Part shown: positions 15,683 to 25,308 of the stretch, one piece after another
Layout: each line of letters starts with the position of its first letter
Numbering within the stretch: the first letter of the stretch is position 1
Origin: Parapedobacter sp042666505
Lineage (GTDB): Bacteria; Bacteroidota; Bacteroidia; Sphingobacteriales; Sphingobacteriaceae
Length of the DNA stretch: 64,000 bases
Direction: 5' to 3'
Assembly (NCBI RefSeq): GCF_042666505.1
Contig: NZ_JBHTDN010000001.1
Location: forward strand, 744,001 to 808,000
Position numbers and translations under genes: made by a program
Notes under the pieces: generated by a model
The model's input: the letters and a program-made list of their open reading frames with translations, nothing else
Database searches by the model: none
Told to the model about the DNA's origin: nothing

Positions 15683-18600
15683 ATGAAAAAAGATCGAATT
15701 ATTGCTTTAATCAACATAGCGATGAGATTAACCTTTTTATACGCCCTCATCACCTCTTTTGTAATTTGTTCAACTTACGCGGCGGATGCTGATGCACAGG
15801 GTGTGCTCGATAGAAGGGTAGCTTTTTCGGCAAAACGTACCTCGATTAAGGACCTGATTACAGAATTGGAAGAACAGGCCGGTGTGAAATTCATTTACAG
15901 TTCGTCCGCAATTAAAGCCGACCGGAAACTTAAAGTGTACGCAAAACAGGGGGAATTATACAGTATTCTGGAGGAGGTATTTAAGCCCTTGGGGATCACC
16001 TACCAAATATCAAATGACAAAATATTGCTTTTCAATTTATTTCAAGGGTTTACGATTACAGGTAAGGTTTCGAGTGCGGACGATAAGCTGCCGATTTACG
16101 GTGCAGCGGTTAAGGTAAAGGGTACCACCAGGGGCACCAGTGCAAACGACAACGGGCAATTTTCGTTAGAGGTACAGCCAAAAGACGTTGTAGAAGTGAG
16201 TTATATCGGGTTTGTTACCCAGGAATTCGTAGTGGATAGCACACAACGGATTTATGATATTGCCCTGCAAGCCTCGCTAAGCGCATTGGATGAAGTCGTC
16301 GTAACGGGCTATTCCGCCCAACGGGTGAAAGATCTAACGGGGTCGGTTGCGGTGGTCGACGTAAAGGGGTTGAAACAGCAACCGGCTGCCAGCCCTATCG
16401 AGGCCCTTCAGGGCAAGGCTGCGGGTGTGCAGATTATTAATGACGGCGCGCCGGGTGCGACACCGCAAATACGGATCCGGGGTTTTAGCACAATCAATAA
16501 CAACGATCCCCTATATGTGATTGACGGAATGCCCTACGAGGGTAAGCTGGGATGGCTGAACGCAAATGACATTGAGTCCATGCAGGTGCTAAAGGACGCT
16601 TCCGCGGCTTCCATATACGGAGCACGGGCGAACAACGGCGTCGTGATTATCACAACCCGGAAAGGCCAAAAAGGTGCGCCAAAGATAACTTTTGATGCGT
16701 ATTACGGTACCCAGAGCCCTAACCGGAACCGGTTCCCGGAATTCTTGAACCCGCAACAATTTGCGGAATATGTTTACCAACGTTTTAAGAATGCCGGCGA
16801 AACGCCTGGTACCAGTGAAACAAGCGGTACTAACTATGGATCGGATCCCAATAATCCGACGTTGCCTGATTACCTGCTAGCAGGAACTAAAACCGGTCAC
16901 GATATCACCGAAGCGGATGCCGATCCTGCCAAATACAATTATGTGATGGACCCGGCTCAATTTTATCAGATTACGCGTGCGAATAAAGCAGGGACCAACT
17001 GGTTCGATGCTATTACGCAGAATGCGCCCATGCAAAATTACCAGCTAAGTATATTGGGAGGTGGTGAAAATGCAACGTATGCCTTAAGCGGGGGCGCCTT
17101 CAAGCAGGAAGGCACGTACCAGTATACAGGCTTTGAACGCTATACCATCCGCAGCAATACTACGTTCAGCTTTCTGGATGAACGGCTCACCATTGGTGAG
17201 AATATGCAATATTCGCATACTCGTGGAAACGGCTTTGGAGTAAATGTCAACAGGGCCGGTGAATACCAGGGAGAGGCGTCGCCTATCGGCTGGGCTTACC
17301 GAATCCAAACCATCATTCCCGTCTACGACATTAGGGGTAACTTCGCTGGTACCCGAGGGGATAAAATGGGAAATGCAGACAATCCGTTGTCAGTACTGTA
17401 CCGGTCAAAAGATAACGTTAATAACAGCGGACAGTTTTTTGGCAGTGCCTTTGCAGATCTCAAATTGGCAAAAGGCCTGAGTTTCCGGACCACTTTTGGG
17501 CTGCGCTATGAAAATTATAATAGCAAATCCATTGGTTATCCAAATCCCGAACGTTCCGAAGGCAATTTTACGAATAACACCCTGGAAGAGACACAAGGAT
17601 ACAATTCGGAATGGACCTGGACCAACACAGCAACGTATAAAAATGTATTTAATGAGGCACATGATCTTACGTTACTTGTCGGCACCGAAGCGGTGGAATC
17701 GAATTGGCATCAGCTTCAGGGAAATGGAAATGACTTTTTTATAGCGGGCGACCTAAATTACTATTACCTGAACACGGCGGCGACTACCCGTGGAGAGAGC
17801 GAAGGCTCCGAAAGCGCATTGTTTTCAATTTTCGGCCGCGCCGACTACGCCTTTAAAGACCGATACCTGTTGTCGGCGACCCTGCGGCGAGACGGGTCGT
17901 CCAATTTCGGTCCGGACAATCGATATGGACTATTTCCTGCTGCAAGTGCTGCTTGGCGCTTATCGAGTGAAAGTTTTATGAACACGGTGGTTTGGGTGGA
18001 TGACCTGAAACTCCGGGCAGGCTACGGAGTAACCGGCAATCAACGGATACCGACATTTCAGTTTTTGAGGCGGTATGCATCTGGCGTAAACCAGTCGTTT
18101 TACCCGATATCAGGCGGAAGCGAACTCGTCAGCGGCCTATGGACAAGCAATTATGATAACCAAGCGGTGAAATGGGAGGAATTGAAATCGATCAACGTGG
18201 GACTTGACTTTACGCTTTTCAATAATACGATCGATGGAGCCGTTGAGTGGTTTGACCGACGCACGACAGGGGTATTATATCCCGTTCCGCAACCGGCGGC
18301 AGCTGTAGGAAGGGGCAATTCACCTTTTGTTAACTCCGGTAACATCCAGAATAAAGGGGTTGAAGTGTCGTTAAACTATCACTATATGGGAAGCGAGGGT
18401 GAAAACCCGTTCCAATTCGATGTGGGCGTGTTTTTCTCCCGGTATACGAACGATATTATCGAGTTGGCACCGTCCGTCAAAGAGCAACCCTATTTGACGC
18501 TGCGCGGCGTAACCACGTCGGTGTTGAAAGCAGGAGCGCCACTGGGTGCCTTTTACGGATATCAGGTGGCTGGTATCTATCAGAATGAAGAGGATATCGC

Positions 18601-19225
18601 TAATAGCGCATCGTATGAGGATGCCCGGGTGGGCGGATTTAAATTCGCTGATATTTCGGGGCCTGATGGCGTTCCCGATGGTGTGATTGACGGAAATGAT
18701 CGTACCGTTATCGGTGATCCGCATCCCGATTTCATCTACTCTTTAAGTTTGGGTGCTTCCTACAAACGCTTTGATGTGAGCATGTTCTTTAACGGTTCGC
18801 AGGGTAACGAGCTATTTGACCTCACCCGTCAGTACACGGACTTTTATGCATTTCCTGGCGCCGTGAGCACCCGGACACTAGATGCATGGAGCCCGAGTAA
18901 TCCAAACAGCTTGATGCCGTCTCCGCATGCCAAGGCACCTACGATTGAATACCAGTCGTCCAGTTACTACGTGCAGGATGGTAGCTTTTTCCGCATGAGA
19001 AACTTGCAGGTGGGCTATAATCTTCCGGTTAATCATATGTTCCAGGGCCGTGTGTCCAACCTAAGAATATATGCGAGTGCTACCAATCTGTTTACGATTA
19101 CGGGATATAGTGGAATGGATCCGGAGGTGAGCCAGTATTCGTCCGACTTTACTGCGCCGGGAGTGGATATGGGAGTTTATCCCGTTCCGCGCCAATATCT
19201 GTTGGGCGTAAGTGTGACTTTTTAG
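15683..19225 (+). CDS. SusC/RagA-family TonB-dependent outer-membrane transporter with STN domain
   Basis: About 1180 residues from the ATG at 15683, where a signal peptide begins (MKKDRIIALINIAMRLTFLY); the frame also opens at 15590 but that would precede the signal. Order of domains: signal peptide, STN signalling domain (about 40-110), CarboxypepD_reg-like domain (about 120-195, FTITGKVSS), TonB plug beginning SALDEVVVTGY, and a long beta-barrel ending LLGVSVTF. STN-bearing SusC proteins signal through FecR to the ECF sigma factor, and both genes lie directly upstream. Together with SusD it imports an oligosaccharide or other bulky nutrient; the substrate is not evident. Confidence 0.96.
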   Translation: MKKDRIIALINIAMRLTFLYALITSFVICSTYAADADAQGVLDRRVAFSAKRTSIKDLITELEEQAGVKFIYSSSAIKADRKLKVYAKQGELYSILEEVFKPLGITYQISNDKILLFNLFQGFTITGKVSSADDKLPIYGAAVKVKGTTRGTSANDNGQFSLEVQPKDVVEVSYIGFVTQEFVVDSTQRIYDIALQASLSALDEVVVTGYSAQRVKDLTGSVAVVDVKGLKQQPAASPIEALQGKAAGVQIINDGAPGATPQIRIRGFSTINNNDPLYVIDGMPYEGKLGWLNANDIESMQVLKDASAASIYGARANNGVVIITTRKGQKGAPKITFDAYYGTQSPNRNRFPEFLNPQQFAEYVYQRFKNAGETPGTSETSGTNYGSDPNNPTLPDYLLAGTKTGHDITEADADPAKYNYVMDPAQFYQITRANKAGTNWFDAITQNAPMQNYQLSILGGGENATYALSGGAFKQEGTYQYTGFERYTIRSNTTFSFLDERLTIGENMQYSHTRGNGFGVNVNRAGEYQGEASPIGWAYRIQTIIPVYDIRGNFAGTRGDKMGNADNPLSVLYRSKDNVNNSGQFFGSAFADLKLAKGLSFRTTFGLRYENYNSKSIGYPNPERSEGNFTNNTLEETQGYNSEWTWTNTATYKNVFNEAHDLTLLVGTEAVESNWHQLQGNGNDFFIAGDLNYYYLNTAATTRGESEGSESALFSIFGRADYAFKDRYLLSATLRRDGSSNFGPDNRYGLFPAASAAWRLSSESFMNTVVWVDDLKLRAGYGVTGNQRIPTFQFLRRYASGVNQSFYPISGGSELVSGLWTSNYDNQAVKWEELKSINVGLDFTLFNNTIDGAVEWFDRRTTGVLYPVPQPAAAVGRGNSPFVNSGNIQNKGVEVSLNYHYMGSEGENPFQFDVGVFFSRYTNDIIELAPSVKEQPYLTLRGVTTSVLKAGAPLGAFYGYQVAGIYQNEEDIANSASYEDARVGGFKFADISGPDGVPDGVIDGNDRTVIGDPHPDFIYSLSLGASYKRFDVSMFFNGSQGNELFDLTRQYTDFYAFPGAVSTRTLDAWSPSNPNSLMPSPHAKAPTIEYQSSSYYVQDGSFFRMRNLQVGYNLPVNHMFQGRVSNLRIYASATNLFTITGYSGMDPEVSQYSSDFTAPGVDMGVYPVPRQYLLGVSVTF

Positions 19226-19348
19226 TGGCTCACTATGAACCTATCAATCGATCGAAATTTAAACATGAAACCTATCGTGCCGGCACCGGGTGGAAAAGGT
19301 AATGACGGCGCAGGTTTCATAAGGCTTTTAAAAGTAAACTATACGGGA

Positions 19349-21070
19349 ATGAAAAGATGTTATAAAATAGTGGTTGCGATTACGTTGTTGAGCGTGGGAG
19401 GCTGTAGTGAATCCTTTTTGGACCGGAGTCCGCAAGGGCAGCTCACCGATGACCAGGTGAGTAATACCAAAGCAGTAGAATGGATGCTTACGGGTGCATA
19501 CGGTTTGATGAATGGCAACCGTGACGGAACTTGGGGTAATTATGCTTCGGCACCGAGTCAATGGCTTTTCGGGGAAGTAGCGGCCGACAACGCCCATAAG
19601 GGAAGCGAGTTGGCAGATCAAGCGGTGATGTTCGATATCGAAATGCACAATGCCATCAGCGTCAATGAGCACTTGTCCACCATGTGGAACAATTATTATG
19701 AAGGGATCACCCGCTGCAACGCCACGTTGCGTCAGCTTAAGGTGGTGCAGGAATCAACGGACGGCGAGACGTTTTCCGCTGAACGGGCCGCAGAAATCGA
19801 AGCCGAAGCCAAAATGCTGAGGGGGCATTACTACTTCTTCCTTTGGCGGGTGTTCCGAAACATTCCTTATATCGATGAGACGGTGTCAACCGCCGATGCC
19901 GCTCAGGTGCCCAACAACGTGGACGTGTTGCCTATGATCGAGGCGGATTTTCAGTTTGCCGTGCAAAACCTTTCAGATGAAAAACCGCTGGGCGACGCAG
20001 GACGTGTCGATGGAATTGCCGCCAAATCCTATCTGGCGAAAGTTTACCTTTATCAGGAAAAATATCCGGAAGCGCTTGCGTTGTTTAAGGAGGTGATCGC
20101 TTCGCGCCCCAATCTTGAAGACCTGCCGTTCCTGAATAATTTTGACGTAAACACGGAGAATGGGCCTGAATCAATTTTTGCGGCACAGCACGCGATCAAT
20201 CCGGACGGTGGAGGCGACAATGCGAACGTCGGCGATATGCTCGGCGGATTGTATGGCTCGGCTCCGGCAAACTGCTGCGGTTTTTTCAATCCCAGCTTCG
20301 ATCTGGTTAATTCCTTCCGGGTGACGGCGGCGGGTTTACCTATGCTGGACGGTTCCTATCGGGACGATCCGTATAAATCGGACTATGGGCTCACGGGAAA
20401 CGCTAAAACAAACTACGAGGTGGATAAAACGCTCGCGGTAGACCCTCGGCTGGATTATACCGTGGGCCGACGGGGAGTACCCTACCACGATTGGGGTATT
20501 ATGCCTGGCGATGGTTGGTTGCGTGACCCTGCATTCGGCGGACCTTTTGTAGGATACAAACATATGATTGACCAGGCTGATTTTGCGGGGAATACGCAGT
20601 CGGGCGGGGTTAACTATGTGACCTCATTGAACGTAAATATCATTCGCTTGGCCGACGTTTACCTGATGGCCGCGGAATGTGCAGCGAAAACAGGTGATTT
20701 GGCTTACGCATTGGCACGTGTGAACAATGTTAGGGCAAGAGCGGCTAAAATTCCTGTAAAAACGGTGGGGGGTACACAGGTGGCGGCTTATAATGTGAAA
20801 CCGTATTCGGCATTTCCCGATGAGCAGTACGCCCTGAACGCCATCCGCTTTGAGCGTCGGTTGGAATTAGCATTGGAAGGACATCGCTTCTTCGACTTGG
20901 TAAGGTGGGGGATTGCGAAGGAGACGTTGGAGAGCTATTCCGCTTTCGAGGGCGGTATCATCAGCGCTTACGGCGGACTTACGTTTACAGACAAGAATAC
21001 CTATTTTCCGATCCCTCAGGACCAGCTGGACCGGAGTGGCGGGGCATTGGTTCAGAACACAGGATACTAG
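19349..21070 (+). CDS. SusD/RagB-family nutrient-binding outer-membrane lipoprotein
   Basis: About 573 residues from the ATG at 19349, chosen because MKRCYKIVVAITLLSVGGC gives a lipoprotein signal peptide with the lipid-attached Cys at residue 19; the open frame starts earlier at 19235. SusD features include SESFLDRSPQGQLTDDQV, EAEAKMLRGHYYFFLWRVF (tetratricopeptide-like helices) and the C-terminal FERRLELALEGHRFFDLVRWG. It caps the SusC barrel and binds substrate at the cell surface. The gene follows SusC after 123 bp and precedes the epimerase-like gene by 3 bp. Confidence 0.96.
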   Translation: MKRCYKIVVAITLLSVGGCSESFLDRSPQGQLTDDQVSNTKAVEWMLTGAYGLMNGNRDGTWGNYASAPSQWLFGEVAADNAHKGSELADQAVMFDIEMHNAISVNEHLSTMWNNYYEGITRCNATLRQLKVVQESTDGETFSAERAAEIEAEAKMLRGHYYFFLWRVFRNIPYIDETVSTADAAQVPNNVDVLPMIEADFQFAVQNLSDEKPLGDAGRVDGIAAKSYLAKVYLYQEKYPEALALFKEVIASRPNLEDLPFLNNFDVNTENGPESIFAAQHAINPDGGGDNANVGDMLGGLYGSAPANCCGFFNPSFDLVNSFRVTAAGLPMLDGSYRDDPYKSDYGLTGNAKTNYEVDKTLAVDPRLDYTVGRRGVPYHDWGIMPGDGWLRDPAFGGPFVGYKHMIDQADFAGNTQSGGVNYVTSLNVNIIRLADVYLMAAECAAKTGDLAYALARVNNVRARAAKIPVKTVGGTQVAAYNVKPYSAFPDEQYALNAIRFERRLELALEGHRFFDLVRWGIAKETLESYSAFEGGIISAYGGLTFTDKNTYFPIPQDQLDRSGGALVQNTGY

Positions 21071-21073
21071 GTT

Positions 21074-22075
21074 ATGCGTTCAAGAAGAAAGTTTATTCAT
21101 CAGCTGGGAACCGGAATGGCAGCCATTATGGCAGCGCCAATGCTATCTGTATATTCGTGCAATTCTGCAGGGAAATCAGAAAAGACTGCCGAAACCAAGG
21201 AAAGTTCACCTGAATTATTCTTTAAAATTTCATTGGCAGAATGGTCATTGTACCGGGCACTTTTCAGTAGGCAACTAGACCACCTGGATTTTCCGTTATA
21301 CACGAAGCAAAAGTTCGGTATCGACGCAGTGGAGTACGTTAACCAGTTTTTTATGGATAAGGCGAAAGACCGTGTGTACCTCGGTGAACTGAAAAAGCGG
21401 TGCGACGACCATGGGATTACGAGTGTGTTGATCATGTGCGATCTGGAGGGGGACCTTGGTGACGCCGACAAGAATAATCGACAGGCAGCCGTTGAAAATC
21501 ATTATAAATGGGTGGAAGCTGCCAAATTTCTGGGCTGTCACGCTATCCGGGTAAATGCAGCAGGGGAGGGCGGTCCGAAAGAAACCGGCAGGTACGTAGT
21601 GGAGAGCTTGACCAGGTTAGCCGCGTTTGCAAGCGATTTTGGCATTTCAGTCATCGTAGAAAATCACGGCGGATACTCCTCCGATGGCGCGTGGTTAAGC
21701 GGCATAATGAAGCAGATTGCCTTACCGAATTGCGGGACTTTGCCCGACGTAGGGAATTTTTGCATCAAACGGAATCTACCGACCGAATCTACCGTGGAAG
21801 CCTATTTGACCACGGAATGTCTGGATGAATATGACCGCTATAAGGGACTTAAGGAGCTGATGCCGTTTGCCAAAGGCGTAAGTGCAAAGACTTACGATTT
21901 TGACGAGCAGGATAACGAGACCACCATTGATTACCGGCGCGTGCTAAATGAAGTCCGCGATGCAAAATTCAGTGGCTATATCGGTATCGAGTATGAGGGA
22001 CATCGCTTGCCGGCCGACGAGGGAATCTTGAAAACCAAGGCGTTGTTGGAACGAATCGGTAGGGAATTGACGTAG
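21074..22075 (+). CDS. Exported sugar phosphate isomerase/epimerase-like TIM-barrel protein (copy 1)
   Basis: 333 residues of the xylose isomerase-like TIM barrel superfamily (AP_endonuc_2). The N-terminus MRSRRKFIHQLGTGMAAIMAAP has a twin-arginine-like motif, and a Cys at the end of the signal (SVYSC) may be lipidated. Conserved metal-site regions are VIVENHGG, GTLPDVGNF and IGIEYEGHRLP. It starts 3 bp after SusD, so it belongs to the uptake operon and probably acts on the imported compound in the periplasm. A close paralogue is at 24333; copy 1 has an extra segment of about 22 residues (IKRNLPTESTVEAYLTTECL) after DVGNFC. Confidence 0.85.
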   Translation: MRSRRKFIHQLGTGMAAIMAAPMLSVYSCNSAGKSEKTAETKESSPELFFKISLAEWSLYRALFSRQLDHLDFPLYTKQKFGIDAVEYVNQFFMDKAKDRVYLGELKKRCDDHGITSVLIMCDLEGDLGDADKNNRQAAVENHYKWVEAAKFLGCHAIRVNAAGEGGPKETGRYVVESLTRLAAFASDFGISVIVENHGGYSSDGAWLSGIMKQIALPNCGTLPDVGNFCIKRNLPTESTVEAYLTTECLDEYDRYKGLKELMPFAKGVSAKTYDFDEQDNETTIDYRRVLNEVRDAKFSGYIGIEYEGHRLPADEGILKTKALLERIGRELT

Positions 22076-22103
22076 CTACTTAGTTAAACCAAAAAACCAT
22101 ATC

Positions 22104-22146
22104 AGGGAATCTCGATGAATCTGTTCGTCGGATTCCCTTTTTTTCT
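22104..22146 (+). terminator. Terminator of the SusCD operon
   Basis: Stem AGGGAATC / GATTCCCT (22104-22111 / 22131-22138), which can extend inward with CGA/TCG, followed directly by a T-rich run on the plus strand. It is 28 bases after the copy-1 epimerase stop. Confidence 0.85.
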
Positions 22147-22200
22147 TTTTTTCGACCTAACGTTTCACGAATCGATGATTTGCCTATCTTAGCCACCCTA

Positions 22201-23508
22201 ATGAAACCCTCAGCACTGCTTAAAAATCATCCTCCCACGATTCGCGCATGGGCGATGTTCGACTGGGCAAATTCGGCGTATAACCTGGTGATAACGTCCA
22301 CTATTTTCCCTGCTTATTACACCGCCATAACCTTTACGGAAACGCATGGCGATCGGGTTACGTTCTTTGGATTCGAAGTAGTCAATACGGCGCTGTCCAA
22401 TTTTGCGTTATCAGCCGCTTATCTTCTGATGGCGTTGGCTTTGCCGATCTTGTCGTCGGTGGCCGATTTCAAAGGAAATAAAAAGGCGTTTATGAGGTGG
22501 TTTACTTATTTGGGGGGGATGGCCTGTATGGGATTGTTTTTCTTCAAACTCGAAACATTGGAATGGGGAATCATCTGTTTCACGCTGGCGGCCATGGGCT
22601 ACGTAGGTGGGGTGCTGTTCAATAACTCGTACCTCCCCCAAATAGCAACGGTCGATCAGCAAGACCGGGTAAGTGCACAGGGATTTGCCTACGGGTACGT
22701 CGGATGCGTAACAATTCAGATTATCTGTTTTGTATTTATCCTGAAGCCAGAATGGTTTGGCATCACCGATCCAAGTTTCGCTCCGCGGTTGTCTTTTTTA
22801 CTGGTTGGTCTTTGGTGGATAGGCTTTGCACAGATTCCTTTTGTTAAGCTGCCTCGTGATCAACGAAATGGGCAACGGATTACGAAGCACGTGTTACGAA
22901 AGGGGTTTGCAGAACTTCGAGAGGTATGGAGTAGGCTCAGGGAAATACCCGAAATCAAACGATTTTTGCCTGCTTTTTTCTTTTATGCGATGGGAGTTCA
23001 GACTGTGATGATCGTGGCGGCCGCGTTTGGCGAGAAAATATTGCATTTAGGCGCACCCAAGCTGATTGCCACCATTTTGATCATTCAGCTGGTGGCTATT
23101 GGGGGTGCTTACCTGATGTCGCTGCTTGCCCGTTACATAGGGAATGTCCGTGTGCTGATGCTTGTGGTATGTATCTGGATCGGAATCTGTGTCTCTGCGT
23201 ATTACATCAATCACGAAATTCAATTTTATATTTTGGCTGCTTTGGTCGGTCTGGTGATGGGAGGTATACAATCGCTTTCTCGTTCTACCTATTCCAAATT
23301 ATTACCTCCTGATGAGGCAGATACCGCTTCATTTTTCAGTTTTTATGATGTTACAGAGAAGGTGGCCATTGTGATCGGACTTTTTTCGTTTGCCATCATA
23401 GAACAGATAACAAATAATATTCGTTATTCGGCACTGTGCTTAGGTATATTTTTTGTAATAGGATTGATGCTTTTGGGAAGGATGCAAGTTTTAACAAAAA
23501 AACCGTAG
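22201..23508 (+). CDS. MFS transporter, UMF1 (Atg22-like) family
   Basis: About 435 residues from the ATG at 22201 (a TTG at 22180 is unlikely). The UMF1 signature WAMFDWANSAYNLVI is near the N-terminus, and about twelve hydrophobic segments follow, with the family's second motif QSLSRSTYSKLLP in the C-terminal half. The UMF1 group of the major facilitator superfamily includes Atg22-like amino-acid effluxers; bacterial substrates are unknown. It follows a terminator and so begins a new unit, running into the LutA-like gene 46 bp later. Confidence 0.88.
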   Translation: MKPSALLKNHPPTIRAWAMFDWANSAYNLVITSTIFPAYYTAITFTETHGDRVTFFGFEVVNTALSNFALSAAYLLMALALPILSSVADFKGNKKAFMRWFTYLGGMACMGLFFFKLETLEWGIICFTLAAMGYVGGVLFNNSYLPQIATVDQQDRVSAQGFAYGYVGCVTIQIICFVFILKPEWFGITDPSFAPRLSFLLVGLWWIGFAQIPFVKLPRDQRNGQRITKHVLRKGFAELREVWSRLREIPEIKRFLPAFFFYAMGVQTVMIVAAAFGEKILHLGAPKLIATILIIQLVAIGGAYLMSLLARYIGNVRVLMLVVCIWIGICVSAYYINHEIQFYILAALVGLVMGGIQSLSRSTYSKLLPPDEADTASFFSFYDVTEKVAIVIGLFSFAIIEQITNNIRYSALCLGIFFVIGLMLLGRMQVLTKKP

Positions 23509-23554
23509 CGCGTCCCGATCGATTGCATTAAATTTGTCGATATTAGGTTTGTGC

Positions 23555-24283
23555 ATGACGGTTCAACTCTTTATCCCATGTTTTATTGATCAGTTGTTTC
23601 CCGAGACGGCTTTCAACACCGTTCGGATTTTGGAAAAAGCGGGGTGTACTGTGGTTTATAATCCCCAACAGACCTGTTGCGGACAACCGGCATACAATGC
23701 TGGCTTTTGGGATGAAGCGAAGCAGGTTGGCCATAAGTTTTTGCATGATTTTGAAGATGACCAAGTCATTGTGTCTCCATCTGCTTCATGCACCGGTATG
23801 ATCAAGAACTCCTATAATAACTTGTTTACCAACACGATGGTTCATAACCGTTGCCGGGCTATTCAAGGGAATATCCACGAGCTCTCTGATTTTCTTGTGA
23901 ATGTACTCAGAAAGGACTATTTTGGTGCTGAGTTGGAAGGACGCGCTGTGTATCATGATTCATGTTCGGCATTGCGCGAGTGTCATATTCGGGATGAACC
24001 AAGGCAGTTACTAAACAAGGTAGATGGTCTTGAGTTGCTGGAAATGAAGCACACCGATATGTGTTGCGGTTTCGGGGGTACGTTTGCGGTAAAGTTCGAA
24101 GCCATATCAAGCGCCATGGCCGAACAAAAAGTGCATCAGGCCTTGGAAATGGAAGCTGATTTCATTATCTCCACCGATTCGTCCTGTTTACTGCACCTTC
24201 AAGGTTATATAGACCATCATCGGTTACCGATCAAAACGATGCACCTGGCAGACGTGTTAGCGCATGGTTGGGCAAATATTTGA
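23555..24283 (+). CDS. LutA/YkgE-like (Fe-S)-binding oxidoreductase subunit
   Basis: About 242 residues from the ATG at 23555. Two CCG domains are visible (CCGQPAYNAG near residue 41 and CCGFGGTFAVKF near residue 169), with partner cysteines at CFIDQLFPE, SASCTG and CSALREC. This is the LutA/LldE family, part of the lactate-oxidising LutABC complex and related heterodisulfide-reductase-like systems. The usual partner genes lutB and lutC are not next to it, so it may act with subunits encoded elsewhere. Two -7-like boxes (TAAATTTG at 23529, TAGGTTTG at 23544) lie upstream; the first fits this start. Confidence 0.87.
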   Translation: MTVQLFIPCFIDQLFPETAFNTVRILEKAGCTVVYNPQQTCCGQPAYNAGFWDEAKQVGHKFLHDFEDDQVIVSPSASCTGMIKNSYNNLFTNTMVHNRCRAIQGNIHELSDFLVNVLRKDYFGAELEGRAVYHDSCSALRECHIRDEPRQLLNKVDGLELLEMKHTDMCCGFGGTFAVKFEAISSAMAEQKVHQALEMEADFIISTDSSCLLHLQGYIDHHRLPIKTMHLADVLAHGWANI

Positions 24284-24332
24284 AACGGGCGTCCTAAAAG
24301 TGAAAACAGAACATTAACTAAATGTATATATA

Positions 24333-25238
24333 ATGACAGATAGAAGATCATTTTTGAAGCACCTGGGAGTAGGAGCTTTGAGCGCCACAGTACTTCCGGC
24401 AGTGGCAACCTCAATGTTTTCTACAACAACGGGCAAAAAGCTATTTTTCGATATTTCATTAGCCGAATGGTCACTGCATCGGACACTTTTCGACGGCAAG
24501 CTGAACAACCTTGATTTTCCGGAGACGGCAGCAAAGAAATTCGGCATTTACGCTGTGGAGTATGTGAATCAGTTTTTTAAAGACAAAGCCCAGGATAAAA
24601 AATATCTGGCGGATTTGAATCAGCGAGCAAAGGACAATGGTGTAAAGAATGTTCTGATCATGATCGACGGAGAAGGCCCGTTAGGTTCAACAGATAAGGG
24701 GGAACGGGAACAGGCCGTGGAAAATCATTACAAATGGGTGGAAGCGGCTAAATTTTTGGGTTGCCATGCCATCCGTGTCAACGCGGCCGGAAAAGGAACG
24801 CCCGACGAGGTGAAAGCCGCAGCTATCGATGGCCTGGGTAAGTTGAGCGAGTTTGCTAGCGCCTATGACATCAGCGTTATTGTCGAAAATCACGGAGGCA
24901 TATCCTCTCACGGCGACTGGTTAAGCGCGGTACTTCAGGGAGTCGGGAAGGCAAATTGTGGCAGTCTGCCCGATTTTGGAAACTTTTACGAATATGACCG
25001 GTATCAGGGTGTGAAGGACTTGATGCCCTTCGCAAAAGGCGTAAGCGCCAAGGCCAACGTATTTGACAACCAAGGGAACGAAGTGAATATTGACTTTCGC
25101 CGGATGCTTCAGCTTGTAAAAAATGCTGGATATACCGGATATGTTGGCATTGAATACGAAGGCGACCAGCTTAGTGAAGAGGAAGGTATCCTGGCCACGA
25201 AACGCCTGCTGGAACGCGTCGGCGCCGAACTAAGCTAA
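24333..25238 (+). CDS. Exported sugar phosphate isomerase/epimerase-like TIM-barrel protein (copy 2)
   Basis: 301 residues, a close paralogue of the protein at 21074. It has a Tat-type leader MTDRRSFLKHLGVGALSATV (motif RRSFLK). Shared blocks include FDISLAEWSLHRTLF, VEYVNQFF, KWVEAAKFLGCHAIRVN, VIVENHGG and LMPFAKGVSAK, found almost unchanged in copy 1. The metal-site motifs are complete. It lacks the copy-1 insertion after DFGNF. It is the last gene of this stretch, 49 bp after the LutA-like gene. By family it should isomerise or epimerise a sugar or keto-sugar acid in the periplasm. Confidence 0.85.
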   Translation: MTDRRSFLKHLGVGALSATVLPAVATSMFSTTTGKKLFFDISLAEWSLHRTLFDGKLNNLDFPETAAKKFGIYAVEYVNQFFKDKAQDKKYLADLNQRAKDNGVKNVLIMIDGEGPLGSTDKGEREQAVENHYKWVEAAKFLGCHAIRVNAAGKGTPDEVKAAAIDGLGKLSEFASAYDISVIVENHGGISSHGDWLSAVLQGVGKANCGSLPDFGNFYEYDRYQGVKDLMPFAKGVSAKANVFDNQGNEVNIDFRRMLQLVKNAGYTGYVGIEYEGDQLSEEEGILATKRLLERVGAELS

Positions 25239-25277
25239 ACAGCTTTTTAAACCACGCAACAACATTTTCACCGCTTT

Positions 25278-25308
25278 CATTGTTGTACTTTCAAAAAGTA
25301 CGACAATG
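25278..25308 (+). promoter_or_regulatory. Palindrome covering the Ku start codon
   Basis: CATTGTTGTACTTT (25278-25291), loop CAA, AAAGTACGACAATG (25295-25308). The 14-bp arms match except for one position that can form a G-U pair in RNA. The last three bases are the ATG of the Ku gene. It could be a repressor operator at the DNA level or a hairpin that hides the start codon in the mRNA. Confidence 0.7.
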
